Shown here in pieces: positions 37,257 through 50,000 of a DNA stretch of 64,000 nt. Where the stretch lies: NCBI GenBank assembly GCA_014526335.1, contig JACTAT010000013.1, positions 1,151,987 through 1,215,986 on the forward strand, read 5' to 3'. The notes beneath the pieces were generated by a model. It ran no database searches. It saw nothing but the letters and a program-made list of their open reading frames with translations, and was not told where the DNA came from. Position 1 is the stretch's first letter; each line of letters starts with the position of its first letter. The position numbers were made by a program, and so were the translations under genes. This DNA is from Chrysaora quinquecirrha. Its lineage: Eukaryota > Cnidaria > Scyphozoa > Semaeostomeae > Pelagiidae.

Positions 37257-38037
37257 TTATTTACTTTTTGCAGCTTTGTTGTAAAGTTCAATTAGTTTCA
37301 GGAATCTGTCTCGCACCTAAAAAGAGAATTGCATTTATAAGAAATAACTCGACAACAAATAACGTTACTACATATAAAAAAAGGTCGGTCAAGCTGACTG
37401 GAGGATTGCGCAAAATGGTAAAGTCCAAGAAAACTAAAACTGGGGAAGTTAGTTGATTGTATAAAATTTTAATTCGAGCTTCGACAGTTCATTAAAGTTC
37501 CTTACTTTTAATGGGAATTTGAGCCTCGAGTTCTTGATAGAGGTTTTCCTTATAAAAAGCGTGTAGTTAAGATGCCGCGCTAGAGTCGCACCAAGCCAGC
37601 AAAATAGCCTCTAGCACGGACACGGCAGTAGCAAGACACCCGAATCAATCAGTGCTTTAACTCGAGCTAAAATCCTGGCAAGACTAACCTGCCATGTCGC
37701 ACGGCTGTAGCCTGACAGAAGCAGGGCGATGATTCAGACATCGATCCATGCAAGAACTTTTCAAATGGGAGCTTGATTGAGAGGCCCCAAGCAATTAGAC
37801 TTATTACATTCCTCCGACTCTTTCTGAAATAGCTATTATTAACTACAACAACGAATGTAATAAGACTACCAAGCACCTTGTCTACGTTGGAAGCCGGTCA
37901 AAAAGACTTTTCAAGTTATAGAAGATAATATTACCTCTGATTTCGTTCGTCCTGGTATTTTATCCGATATAAGTGCGAAAGTGGAGTCTGAAGGGCCTTT
38001 CTGCTGGCAAGTTGTTAAGATTAGGCGATCATCTTCC
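37257..38037 (-). CDS. GON4L exons 26-27: C-terminal SANT domain and stop
   Basis: The last bases of exon 25 (encoding LIFKWSR) join exon 26 (38037-37935), which reads EDDRLILTTCQQKG and ends GRTKSE. Exon 27 (37316-37257) follows with VRDRFLKLIELYNKAAKSK and TAA. Joined, this is a three-helix SANT/Myb fold equivalent to the end of vertebrate GON4L (W.READR.IL...V..RFRELM.LF), but the protein stops directly after helix 3 without the acidic tail seen in vertebrates. An AATAAA poly(A) hexamer overlaps the stop codon (37256-37261). Confidence 0.9.
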
Positions 38038-41000
38038 CTGAATAGATTAAAATAAAAACACGTTCAGATAGTGAAACTATTATATCTGTGGTGGCATCAG
38101 AACAAGATGCAGAAAATTTGCAGAGTAAAATATGTATTGTGTCCATAAGGTCTTCTTTGACAAATTTCCTGTTTATCAAACTGGTTTTGCCTTATATATG
38201 TTCAAACATGCATTTGTCATGAATTGCAAACACTAGGATGGATTTTTCCACCAGTTGCATACCACAATGGATTGCATTCAAACATCAACTGTATGACAAG
38301 AGAGCCAAAAATGTCACTGGCTCTCTTGTCATGCAGTCCAGGTTCGAATCCCATCTATTGTGGTATGCCACTTCTTGAAAAATCTATACAAACAGGCTAT
38401 ATTTATTGAAGATATTCGTTTTTTTTTGATAGCTCAGCAGATGTAAGAAATGCATTAAGTTTATGTTGGGCGCTGAGCTTGATTGTACTAGAGCAAACCA
38501 GAGTAAACTCTAAACATTGATCCCCATTTTAAGAGGGGGATATTTAGTGAAGTGAGGAGTTAAGATTTAGATAAAACTTTAATAGTAAAAAGAGGTAAAA
38601 TTAGCAATCGTCTGAAGTCAGTTAAAATTCTGATAAGTGGGGAGTTAGTAGACGTTTCGATCAGCCCGACAATAAAATGTCCGAAGGTAGGATGAAGTGA
38701 GAAATTCGCCTAATGTTGTACACAATATAGGTCCTTTTCCCAGTTGTGGGAAAGCAAGATAAGCTCAGCTTTTCTTGGGCCGTCTAGAATACATTTTATT
38801 TTTGTAAACTGTAATCCTACGAATAAACCTTAATTGAATTGAGAGCGGGGACGGGAGGGGATTGGAAAATTGTTTAGAATCAAATAAAAAGGAAAAAGGC
38901 AATTGGCGAATGGAAACAACTACTACCTTTCAGCATAGTCATGCTTTCAGTACTAGAAATTCAGTTAGATTGCATGTTAATAGTCTTATCAATGTCACTC
39001 ACCTACTCCATTTGAAAATCAGTTCGCCATCATCGTTATAATGAAGATCACGAGCAGGCAAAGCATCCAAGCTTTTTTCATCACCATCATCCGGGTCACT
39101 TTCATCACTTACGTCATCACCAGACTCTTCTTCGTCATCGCAGCTATCATCTGCAGCCTCGTTCTCACAATCATCCAAAACATCTCCGGAGAATAGCTCT
39201 ACGTGAGAAATTGCAGTCATTCCTGTATGCTGTTTTGGGTCTTTACTTGAAGTATCTGCTATAATTCTATGAAAACCATCTTTTTGATCAAAGTTCTTCA
39301 CATTTAGTCTGAATTTATTTAACTTCGTTCCTGACGGACTTTTATCCGCGTCACTTGGTAATCTGTTTGATGAGGTCACATTCGGTGTCCGATCAATTAT
39401 AAAGTCCTTTTGCGGCGCGGAATCACTAATTTTTCTCGTCGACTTAGACCCCCTCGTTTCTGCATTGTCTACAATATGTGATTGATCAAAAGTACTACTC
39501 TTACTTAAACTATATTCAGTTCTATCCATGTCTTCATTATTTGAGTCATTATCTATAAAATCATCTGCTTGTTCGGAATCCTCCCCGTCAATCACAGATG
39601 ACAAAACATTCTCGACCTCTTCAGTTTCCTCATAATCCTTAAACAAACCCTTCTCAATTGATCTTTGGCTAGTTGGAGAATCCCAACAACTATCTTCAGA
39701 TTTCTGCGACCCTGGACACTCTGTTCTTTTAGCCTCGTTTTTATCCGATCTCCCATCCGTGTTGTTCAGCGCGGGTTTTTGCAACCACGACGCAAGATCG
39801 TCTAATATGGTCTTTCTCCGCTGTACAGGCTCTTCACTGTCACATTCATCAACAGCCAGCTTTACTTCTTCAAATTCATCAACATAGTCAAAGCCTCCAG
39901 CCTCGGGCCGATACTCTATGATCTCAAAATCTTCACCTCGGCTTGAAATAGAGACAAAAATCAATCATTAGCATACAGCTATTCTAGGATCGTACGATGA
40001 GTTGATAAGTCGTTTAGTTAAATGAAAATTCTTATTAGGGATTAAGCATTTATCAAAAACTCTGTTTTCATTAGATTTAGGGATAACAGAATTCGTCTTG
40101 TAATAGACTGTTTTGTATTCTCACAGAATACGTTGTTTTAGACACTATAGATGTGTACAAACCAAGACAATTTATCTAGGTCATTCGTTGCGAAGGTATT
40201 GCTCAACATCAATAGGAATCAGCAGGAAAATCGGGCTAAATTTTGAGGTGCGCAGCGCCAACGCAGGATGCAAACGGATGACAAGCCAGAAACGAAAAAG
40301 ATGAGAAAGTTAGCAAGAAACATCAATGTTTACCATTTTGGTGGAGGAAGATCCGGGAAGAAAGTTGTGAATTCCGAAATCAACTTTTGGTTGCCTCGAA
40401 ATAAAGGCGAGAAACTCTCCACTATCTACGAAAAAGGAAAAAAATGAACATTTAAGAAGATAAACGTAGCTATAAGTTGGAAACATATAAAAAGTGACAA
40501 TGAAAAGGTTACAAAGCTGAACAACGAGTTGATGTTGTTATATGTTGTATTTCTCTATAGGATGTTCTAGTCTTCGTTTTCCTTGGGGTTCTCCCATTGA
40601 GTCTTATCAAATCAATACAAAATGACTCAATTATAAAAGTAAAGTAAAGCAAAGCAAAGAAAAATTGTAGTTTTATAGTCTTATTTCTAGGCCAGGTACT
40701 CAACTGACTTTAAACTTTACCCCTGGTCTGGATGCATTAGCATATAGCAGGGTGCAGCCACACACGGCGCTCATAACTACCCAGCAGGTACCCAGTTATA
40801 CACCTGGGAAGAGAAGGCACATTTGTGTTAACAACTTGCCCAAGGTTGTTATCTCTGCTACACAAGTGGAATGACCGTGGCTCGAACCCACAAAATTTGC
40901 GTTGTGAGTCCTGCACGCAAAACACAGCGCCACAGAGACCACGTGGAAACTGTGATTTGTGACTTTTTCAAATCAAACTCCCTTGTGTAATTAAACAAAA

Positions 41001-44000
41001 TTTAGATATACAAGAAAGAATTACCGTTTTGGAATCGTGGTTCGTTTCATGAATTTTGACAATCTTCCTCAACAACTGATGGTAATATTTTGTTTTCACG
41101 AAATTTGCCTGTAGATAAACAGACCATAAAATTATTAATTTCTATACAAGAAGGTGCTGCAAGAGAGGTATTGTAAGAAGGTATTAATTCGAATATTGCC
41201 AGAGAAAAAGAAAGAAATATAAGACCCTGCATAAACGATGAAACATTGTTTGTCAAACATTCAAAATTAGCTTTACAAACAATGTTTGACAATTTGCCAC
41301 TTTGCAAAACATTGCTTGCAAAAGCAGAATTGCTAAGCAATGGGTTTTGATTTCTTCAAAAACAAATTCTGCCTGATGCAACGCAAAATAACGAGCAAAA
41401 GGTCGTTAAAATAAAAGAGCTTTACCTCACAGTTGAGTAAAAATGTTCTTGCTCTGTAGAATTCAAGCCAAGTTCGAAACTAAAATTTAAAAATCACAAT
41501 TTCAAAACAGAAATTGCATGAACTCAGAATAAGAACCATTAGAATCCTAGGTAAACAAACAAATTTATTGATTTGATTTTCCAACAGAACAACGTCGGGG
41601 CTGAAGAGAAAATGGTTGGGAAACTAAAATTACCGTGACGTGAACATAAGGATCTCAGATTCATCTGAGCCATTGATATTGAAAGCAGTGCTAAACAAAA
41701 TGCGCAAGCTTCTGGCTTTGAAGGATTAGCAAATTGCACATTTATCACCAAAATACAGTGGGTGCGAGAACAGAGTTCCTTTTCTGCTTTTCAGTTATTG
41801 GGTAAAAAAGTCTTGACTTGAAATTGGTGAGGTAAGATTTTCTGATGGAGCAAAATACTTTCTCTTCGGCTACCAGCACGCTCAAAGATAATGAAGGTGA
41901 AGGTGAAATGGTGATTTAGCGCCAGTAGTAGGTTAACTAATCGAGACCTCGAACCTGGCTCTGACGCTACCGTGGCTGGGCTCGAACCATGACAATACTG
42001 AGCTCCTTACAGCATGAGTCAGCTGGATTACACTAAGACGCCACAGCATCCAATGGCCACACCGTTAGGAAGATAAAGGAAACACAAAACGCTGAGTTAG
42101 AAATAATCATCAAGTTCAAATCACCTTTCCTACTTCTCTTGCTTCTGCTGGCTCCAAAAATCCCACAAACATCTCGACTAGATCTGGGTAATCTTTGAAG
42201 AGGGAAGCAAGTTTCTGATAAACCTAAAAACATAAAGCAACATTTATCAAATTTTGAATCCTAATGTGAGTTTAGCGTGTGGTGCTATAGAATAAATAAA
42301 AAAGAAAAATTGCTGAAAAAGGGTCCAGTACCACGAAGGCAATTTTAAGACTTTTCAGGCTTTACCCTTTCAAGGATTCTAATCATTTATTGTTTTGAAC
42401 TTTGCGTGCTACAAATTTCAGTCGGACTTTGATATCTTGACTATCTTTCAACTCATATTCCTCCCTGTTTCGCATACTTTTTGTTGTGAAATAATAAGAG
42501 TGGTAAGTATCATCAGTAAATATCATCTTCAGCATCAATAACTACAACAATTATTCCAAATAAGATGTGTTTTACTAGGTGTTTTACTAATTGCCAATGT
42601 GCTGACTCTTGACAAGCAGTTAAAGGTAGAGCTTCGTCCTTTGTTAGTCAGTTACCGCATACAGTATTCGAAAACGGTCTAATGGGTTGCTCTCTTTCTC
42701 CGGCCAAGGTGCAGGCAAAGCAAAACTCACTAGGACTTTTCATTATTAACAAGGCCTATATATCTATAAATAAAAAGTTATACACAGTTATAAAATAGAA
42801 CAGAAAACGTCAACGGTGTGTCTCTTTTTTGAGTCCTGTCTTATATCACTCTACAGCGCTTGTCTGCCCCCCCCCCTTGATTTTGATTTTCTTTGCATGA
42901 AAACCCTTGACAAACATCCCGTCAAACTCGAACGAATTTCCATCTCCTCATAAGCTCGAGCTATCGACTTCCAACCTTCTTGTTCTTTGTCAAACAATTA
43001 ACAAATAAATGATAACTTCAATATATCCTACCTGAACTTTGGAGTTACCAGGACTCCCAGCATCATTAACGACGTGAAGAAAGTCACAATATAATTTATT
43101 ATTATCAACCAGTGTTTCCTAAAAATCACAAGAACATAATTATAAATAGGAATACCAATGAATAGAAGGCTGACATTAGGAGCCGAGCTATTTCTAAAGG
43201 CGACATCAAGAAGAATTTCCAGGGAGAATGACCAAAAGGAAACCATGAAAGGCCAGTAGGCCGATAAAATCCACTTTCAGACTGGTCCAACGTTCCTGAA
43301 TCTGGAACCAACAATTCTTGATTGCAAGAATCGTGAGTTATCTGCAGAAAATGGAGCAAGTCAAGATCCCTGGTGGATTATGCAATCAAGTCAGATATGT
43401 TACTCAAAAGGCATCAATAAATTTTGCAAAGAATTAACTGACTTTTTAAATTATATACGCTTTTGTAGCTTTGAAGACCGTTTTAAGCCGAAATACTTGG
43501 AAATACCATGCTTCGGCTAAGAAGGATGCTCTGTCCTGTCATTTCGGCCCTGTGTTAGAAACCCTGTTCATTCACTTATATTCCTCAACGACTTTATTTA
43601 CGTAGTAGAACATTTTCAGGTGTGTAATTTTTACTGATAACGACGCGTGTTGCTTTAAGCCTTGAAGACGATATGCCTTAAGCCACCTCTCAGTTCAAAA
43701 CCAATCTGATGGCCGCAAATCTCTCAAAATTTCAAGCTATGCTTCTTGGTTTGAAAAGTTTGTTTCTTCTTGTCTTTCTTTGAATAAGCAGGTCTTAATT
43801 AATTGTTATTCTACTTTAAAATGATGAAAAGTTGTTATTGAAATGGCCAAAATGTGAGTTACATTATCAAGCATTTTACTGCAATGTTTAGGAAAAGAAC
43901 CAGTTAGTTTCCTTGCGTCATAATGGCAGAAAAATTGACTAAAAACAAAACATCAAATAATTTACCTTGACTTTTTCAAAATATAAATCAGCAAACTTCG

Positions 44001-47000
44001 AAGCTTTTTCTTGGAGCTGAAAAATGAGAAGTATTAGAATTAGAAGAAGATTAAAAGAGTTTCTTTTATCGAATGAACTAAGAAAATCAAAAATGAAAAA
44101 TAGATAATATTGTAGAGTGAAGAAATTGAAGATATCTTTCACCTTAACTTCCCAGTTGAATTTAGGATTCCTTGGTTTGTTTTTACGTTGACGATTATTA
44201 TTACATCGAATAGTAGGATTTTTCGATTTTCTTATTTCTTTTGTTTTCGACTCTTCATTTTCGATTTCTTCGATTTCTTTATAATCGACAATCTCTACTG
44301 GGGAATTAGTATGCTCTGCGATTTCATCCTCTACTGGACTATCATTGACATCAGCAGAATTGGTATCTTGGACACCTGTCTCCTCCGTAGCACTATCCTC
44401 GTCTTGCTCCTCCACACCCTCGTCGCATGACAAGTCATCTAAGAAAGGTATCGTTTTCTGTTCATCGCTCAAGTCATCATTTGGAACATCAGAAGGAGGT
44501 TGCCATGATAAAATACCTGAATCCGAGACTTCTCTGTTTTCTTCAACTTGCACATTATCTGGTGTATTCGGAGAAAGTCCCGCTACATCATTATCTATTT
44601 CACAGGTCATATCAGATCCATTGTATCCTTGTGTTAGTGAAAATGTGACGTCACAATTCACCGTTGATTGGTCAGGTCGTGAATTCAGTTGGGTAACCGG
44701 GGAAGGGATATCTCGTTTGATTTCAAGAGGATTTATGATTGCATGATTCAGGTTTTCCTGATTAGTGGTTTCCATTTGATGTGTTTGTTTGATTAGATGT
44801 GATTTGGTTGATTTCTGGATTTCCAACGCGTGATTCCTCGGTTTTCAAAGTGTTGCTCAGTTGTTGAATGATATCATCTGCGTTGTTCAAAAGTTCAACA
44901 TTTTGAACATCTTGTTGGACATTATTAACTTGTTGCAAGGGTTGCACTGAAGTTGCTGGTTGCATAGGAAGCATTGAAGTGACTTGCTGCGTGCTCTGTA
45001 CAGAGGTATTATGTTGCAATGGCTGCATTGAAGTCACTGCTTGCAAGTGTGGTAAGGTATTAATTGCAGGCATTGTTTGCATACCAATATCTTCTGGGAT
45101 GGGTTGCATCGTAGTTATTTGTTGCATGGGTTGAATTGAAGTATTTTGTTGCATGTGTTGCATCATAGTATCTTGTTCAATGGGTTGAAGTCCAGTACTA
45201 TATTGCACGGATTGCATTGCAGAAACTGATGGCATAGATTGCATTGCAGTTACTTGTTGCATGTGTTGCATTGTAGTGATGGGCTGCATGGCTTGCACAG
45301 CACTGATTGATTGCATGATCGGTGTGGTAGTATTGTGTTGCACGGATTGCATTGCAGAAACTGATTGCACGGATTGCATTGTATTAGCTTGTTGCATGTG
45401 TTGCAACGTAGAGATTGGCTGGCCTGCATGATTGATTGCATGGCCTGTGTAGTAGTATTTTGTTGAAAGGTTTGCATTGTAGAAACGTGTTGTATTGGTT
45501 GTGTTGCAGTTCCTGGCAGCAAAGACCTTATCTCAATACCGTTGGTTGCCGAAACGATAGTAACTGGAATCTGCGAAAGATATCATCAGTATTAATATCA
45601 TTATTTTTAGAGACCAGCAAACAGAAGTAACAATGTGCTTCAAACATACCCAGGGTCACAATTATACATTGACATACGGAGACAAGCCCAATAGCTTATA
45701 CCTTATAATACCCCCCCCAGTATGTGTATTTCTACATGTGGCGTAGCGAGACATCAATATTGCAGGGGAACAAGGGCGTGGTTTCAAGAACAAATAACCA
45801 AGTTGTACATTGCGACACTTTTACATAAGATTTAGCCTATTTACAAAACCTATCCTGGCGATGATTTGGGGGGTAATTGCCCTGTGCCCCCCATCCTTTG
45901 GCTACGACTCTGATTTCTACAGAGTGACCTCTAGGCAAGGTAACAGCAGGCATATTCAAATACTTTCTGAAGGACATCTTAAAACTAAGGCGTCTAACAC
46001 GCTCAGTCATCTAGAGTGACAGAAAATGTTTGATTAATTTTGCCAGGACCTAATGGACCGGTGGTCAAAGATAGAGACATGTGAAAACAGAAATAACTCG
46101 GAGTAAAGTTGTGAAGATGTATGAAGAATAAAGAATCACAAATTAATAATTACCTGGGTAGTCGGACAATCCTTGACTGCAAGTGGCCTAAGGTTGCTTC
46201 TGTTTGCGAATTTCACGACGGAATTAGTGAAATTTGCATGTTTTTGCAGCTCATCTTCAATCAGTTTGACGCGTCGTTGAATTTTTTCAAGCCAGTTTGG
46301 TAGTCGAGTCTCATAGGATAATTCAGAATACAGCAGCTTAATAGATTTGGTTGGTATCGCTTGAAAGAAAAAACATTGTATTGTTTCACTTGACAAAATA
46401 CCTCCGTGTTTTATTGTTCCAAAAAAACGTGCAGCAAAAAGCTGCAAAGATACTGCACAGAAAATAGAAGAAGCCATAGGCCTATCGTGTAGAATAGATT
46501 ATAAGACAAAAAAAAGAATACAATTACTACAGCCTTTACTTTTGATTACTTTTGCAGTTTTACTGAAAACTACAAATCTTCTCCAATAACTTTTCAGTAT
46601 ACTTTTTGAAGGTGCTGTGGCGTCGTGGTGTAATCCAGCTGATTCGGGGTGTCGGGGACTCAGAATGGTCAGGGTTCGAGCCAGGCCACGGTAGCGTCAC
46701 AGCCAGGATCGAGGTCTCGATTAGTTAACCTACTACTGAGATCCTAGCGACTGGAGCTAAAACACCATTTCACCATCACCTTTCCATGTAACTTCGTCTT
46801 CTAGGGTGGCTAGTTTTAGTTAAGAATATAGAACATATTTATGGTAGCCGTACTCAGCCAGGGCTTTATAGGCCTTGGCATTTCCATGCCCTTTTCAATA
46901 CATATCATTATTATTGTTAAAGAAGACCTGTCACTAAGGCACACCGTATCTACCGACGCTTGGCTGCAAGTGAGCGGTTAGTCCGAATGGGACTTGTGGG

Positions 47001-50000
47001 AAACTTGTGGTTAGGTACCTTACTTTTAGGTGCCTAATTGCTGGGGGTCGGAATAACTGCGGTGTGGGGTTTAATGTCCAAGCAAGATTTAACAAGCATG
47101 GGGTTGGATTAAGCGGTTGCAGGGGAAGGATTGGATATAATGACATTCTACGTGTCTTAATAAAATCTCTTTACGCCAAACAAGGTACACAAAGGAAACG
47201 GAGTTAGTCTTCATAAATCGTTCTTTTAAAAGCAGGGAGTTGGAAAATATTTTTTAAAATGCCACATAAAGAATTCAGCCGACACGTCGCGTGTAACACT
47301 ACTGCAGGCTAAACAAAAAACGCACCGTGTAACACTACTGTAGGCTCAACTTACAACAGTAGCTTTTATTAGGTTATGAGAAGGGTAAATGAAAAACGTA
47401 CAGCATGTTGCTGTGCAGTTTTCTGCGCAAGTGTCGAATAAAAACAGTGTGAAATTTTCTAGTGCAAGATCTCATGCTTTCAGAGATACGGCGTCCTCAA
47501 AATATGGTAGAGATAAAAGTAGTACTTACTTCTTGGCTGAGTGATGAAAACTTTTGAACTCAAAACTGGCAAAACGTTATCTTTCTTGAATTTCCTTACC
47601 GGATTGTCGTACTCCCTCTTTGAGCATAGATTTTTCGCTCTTGTTCTTAGCTGTTTGGCAATCTTTACAGGCAACATGTACTCGGCAATCAAGCCAAAAT
47701 CATTTCCAAATTGCGACATTCCCAATGCGAGCAAACTATCTTCACTTCTGAAGAATTTTAATCTCTGAGCTTCTCTTGAAAGTTTTAAAAGTGTTTCGGT
47801 TGCCATTAAGCCTTGCTTTGGGAGGATTTCTGGAAAGGTAGCGAAGTATGGTTCGGTAAATATTCGTAGGCCGGTTTTAATCGGCATCGGGACAATGAAA
47901 TCAGGTTTTCGTGGCTTTTTTTCTCTCTCTCTTAGTTTACTCATTGCTTCCAGTTGTGGTATCATGAAATCGAAGGAAGAAGGTTGATTGAACGTGTCCA
48001 CAATTCTAGAAAAGAAGAACATAAGAAATATTCAATTCAATTCAATCCAACTTTTTATGTAGAATACAACTTGAGTTTACAATGCTATAAAATATGATTT
48101 AGAAAATAAGCATTGTATTCTACGCGTCTCGAGAAGGCATTGCCTATCTAGCTCGAGCCGCAAACTCAAAGCTAAGGAAAATAAAAAGTAATTAAAACAA
48201 AGGCTTTAAAGAAAAACAACATTGACAGCTTTGGTGCATTAGCTTACTGGAATAGAATTAATGTGTTATTAGTCTTAAAAACATACCTGATAGCGTCATC
48301 AAGGCCAGGAAAGCAATAAATTGAATTTTCACCGATATTGGATCCATTTCTCATTGAATTACGAAAGTTAACAAGTTCCTTCATGTATTCTTTGCTGTTT
48401 TGATTTTCCTTTGTTAATAAAGGGTCATCACACGTTAGCATGTACGTCTGAGTAAGCAGCTGAGCATGCTAGAAAGAGAAGAAATAGTGTTAGAAAGACG
48501 GGAAAACTTATATTATCTTATTCGATTTATTAGCCTTTCATTATTGAAATTCAATTCAATTCAATTTCATTTGTAAAACACACAATTAATGTATAAGATA
48601 CAAATTAAAGCAAAATAATGTGTTTTACGCGACCCAGGAAAAGCAGGGCTTATCAGGCTTGGGCTGCTAAATTAAAGTTATAATAAAGTTACAAAACAAA
48701 TTTAAGTTTATGTAAAAAAAAATACAAGAGAATGCCATCAACTCATGGATCGATCTTAACGTAAACAAGCAAACAAGCAGGCAATGATTATTTCTTTGTT
48801 AACCCAGGTTGGGGGTTATGGCAGCTTGGTGTGGACCTGGAGCTTGTGCCCCCAGACTTATATTGGAACGGATACCCTGGGTACTCAATTACTGACCTCG
48901 CAAGAATAGACAGCTTAGTTGAATGTAGGCTTGTGGAAAATGGTCCCTACGAGATTTGAACCTACGACCTGGCGATCGTCAGCCAGACCCCTTGGCCACT
49001 TGGCCACAACACCCCTAATTTTGCTAGTGAACTCAGAAAAATTAATGAGAGACCCATAGACAGCAGCTGAGAAACCAGGAAAAAAACAATGTAAATGCAG
49101 CATGAGCATGATATGAGATTGTAACAAACGAAATCAATTCTAAAACAGCAAGCAAACAAGCAAGCTTTATTTGTTAATACGGGACTAGCAATGATGAGCG
49201 CAAAAAGTCAGATTTTGTAGATTTTTTGTACCAAACAAATGACTCGTTACCTGTTGTAATTGTGCAGGGGACTCCTTACCTGTTGTAATTGTGCAGTTAT
49301 CGTCAAACGTTGAGACAGCGTGATCAGAGGCAGTTGCGGAAGAACACAGCTTAGAATCGAACTGAAAAAGAACGATGGCAATTCACGGGTACATCCGGTA
49401 TGAGAATCAAGACACAACGATGGCTATCCAGTATAGGGTAAACACAAGCCCTATCTGATATGGGTTAATGCAAGGTACAGCGATCTGACAGCTATCCGGT
49501 TTAGTGCAAACGGAGCTTAGGTATTATAAAAAACAAAAAGATATTGGGGTTAAAATAGGTTTAACAAGGAAAGCAAGGAATAATTATTGGCAACGACTTA
49601 CGTTTCATCTTGCATGAATTCGTCGAACTAAAATAAAAGTAAAACACAAATTGAATTCACTGAATCTAGCAATGATTAGCATTCGAAAAATGGCAAAGAG
49701 CTTAGCTCTGATCCTTGAGGTAGTCCAAACTGGAGTATGGTAGAATATTGCATAGTTAAACATTAGAAGAAATATGCTTAGTTTGTTAGCAAATTTTACA
49801 AGGTTTTATGAAAATATAATTTTAGGCAGTTACTTACGTCGTTTAGAACTTCGTTGAATAAATCTTGTAATTCTTTGTCTAAAATTGTAGAAAAAAAGTC
49901 AACAACGAGGAAAACATTTCATACTTCCACTACAAAATAAACCAATAAACTTACCCATGGTTTACTTAAGATACATATTTAATCATAATTGGGCTACTAC

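Noticed and set aside
44188..44746. Ser/Thr-rich frames opposite GON4L exon 18
   Set aside because: Antisense shadows of the acidic coding sequence of exon 18 (Glu/Asp codons read as Ser/Phe/Val).
45433..45541. A 107-nt intron (GTATTG...ATGCAG) that would repair the first frame change in GON4L exon 18
   Set aside because: It would remove in-frame sequence that already shows the same Met/Gln repeat pattern, and the donor is weak; a 5-bp duplication explains the shift more simply.
46614..46700. Apparent tRNA gene from its A- and B-box words
   Set aside because: The stems do not form a proper cloverleaf, and the same sequence with an extra body recurs four times, so it is a SINE head rather than a tRNA gene.
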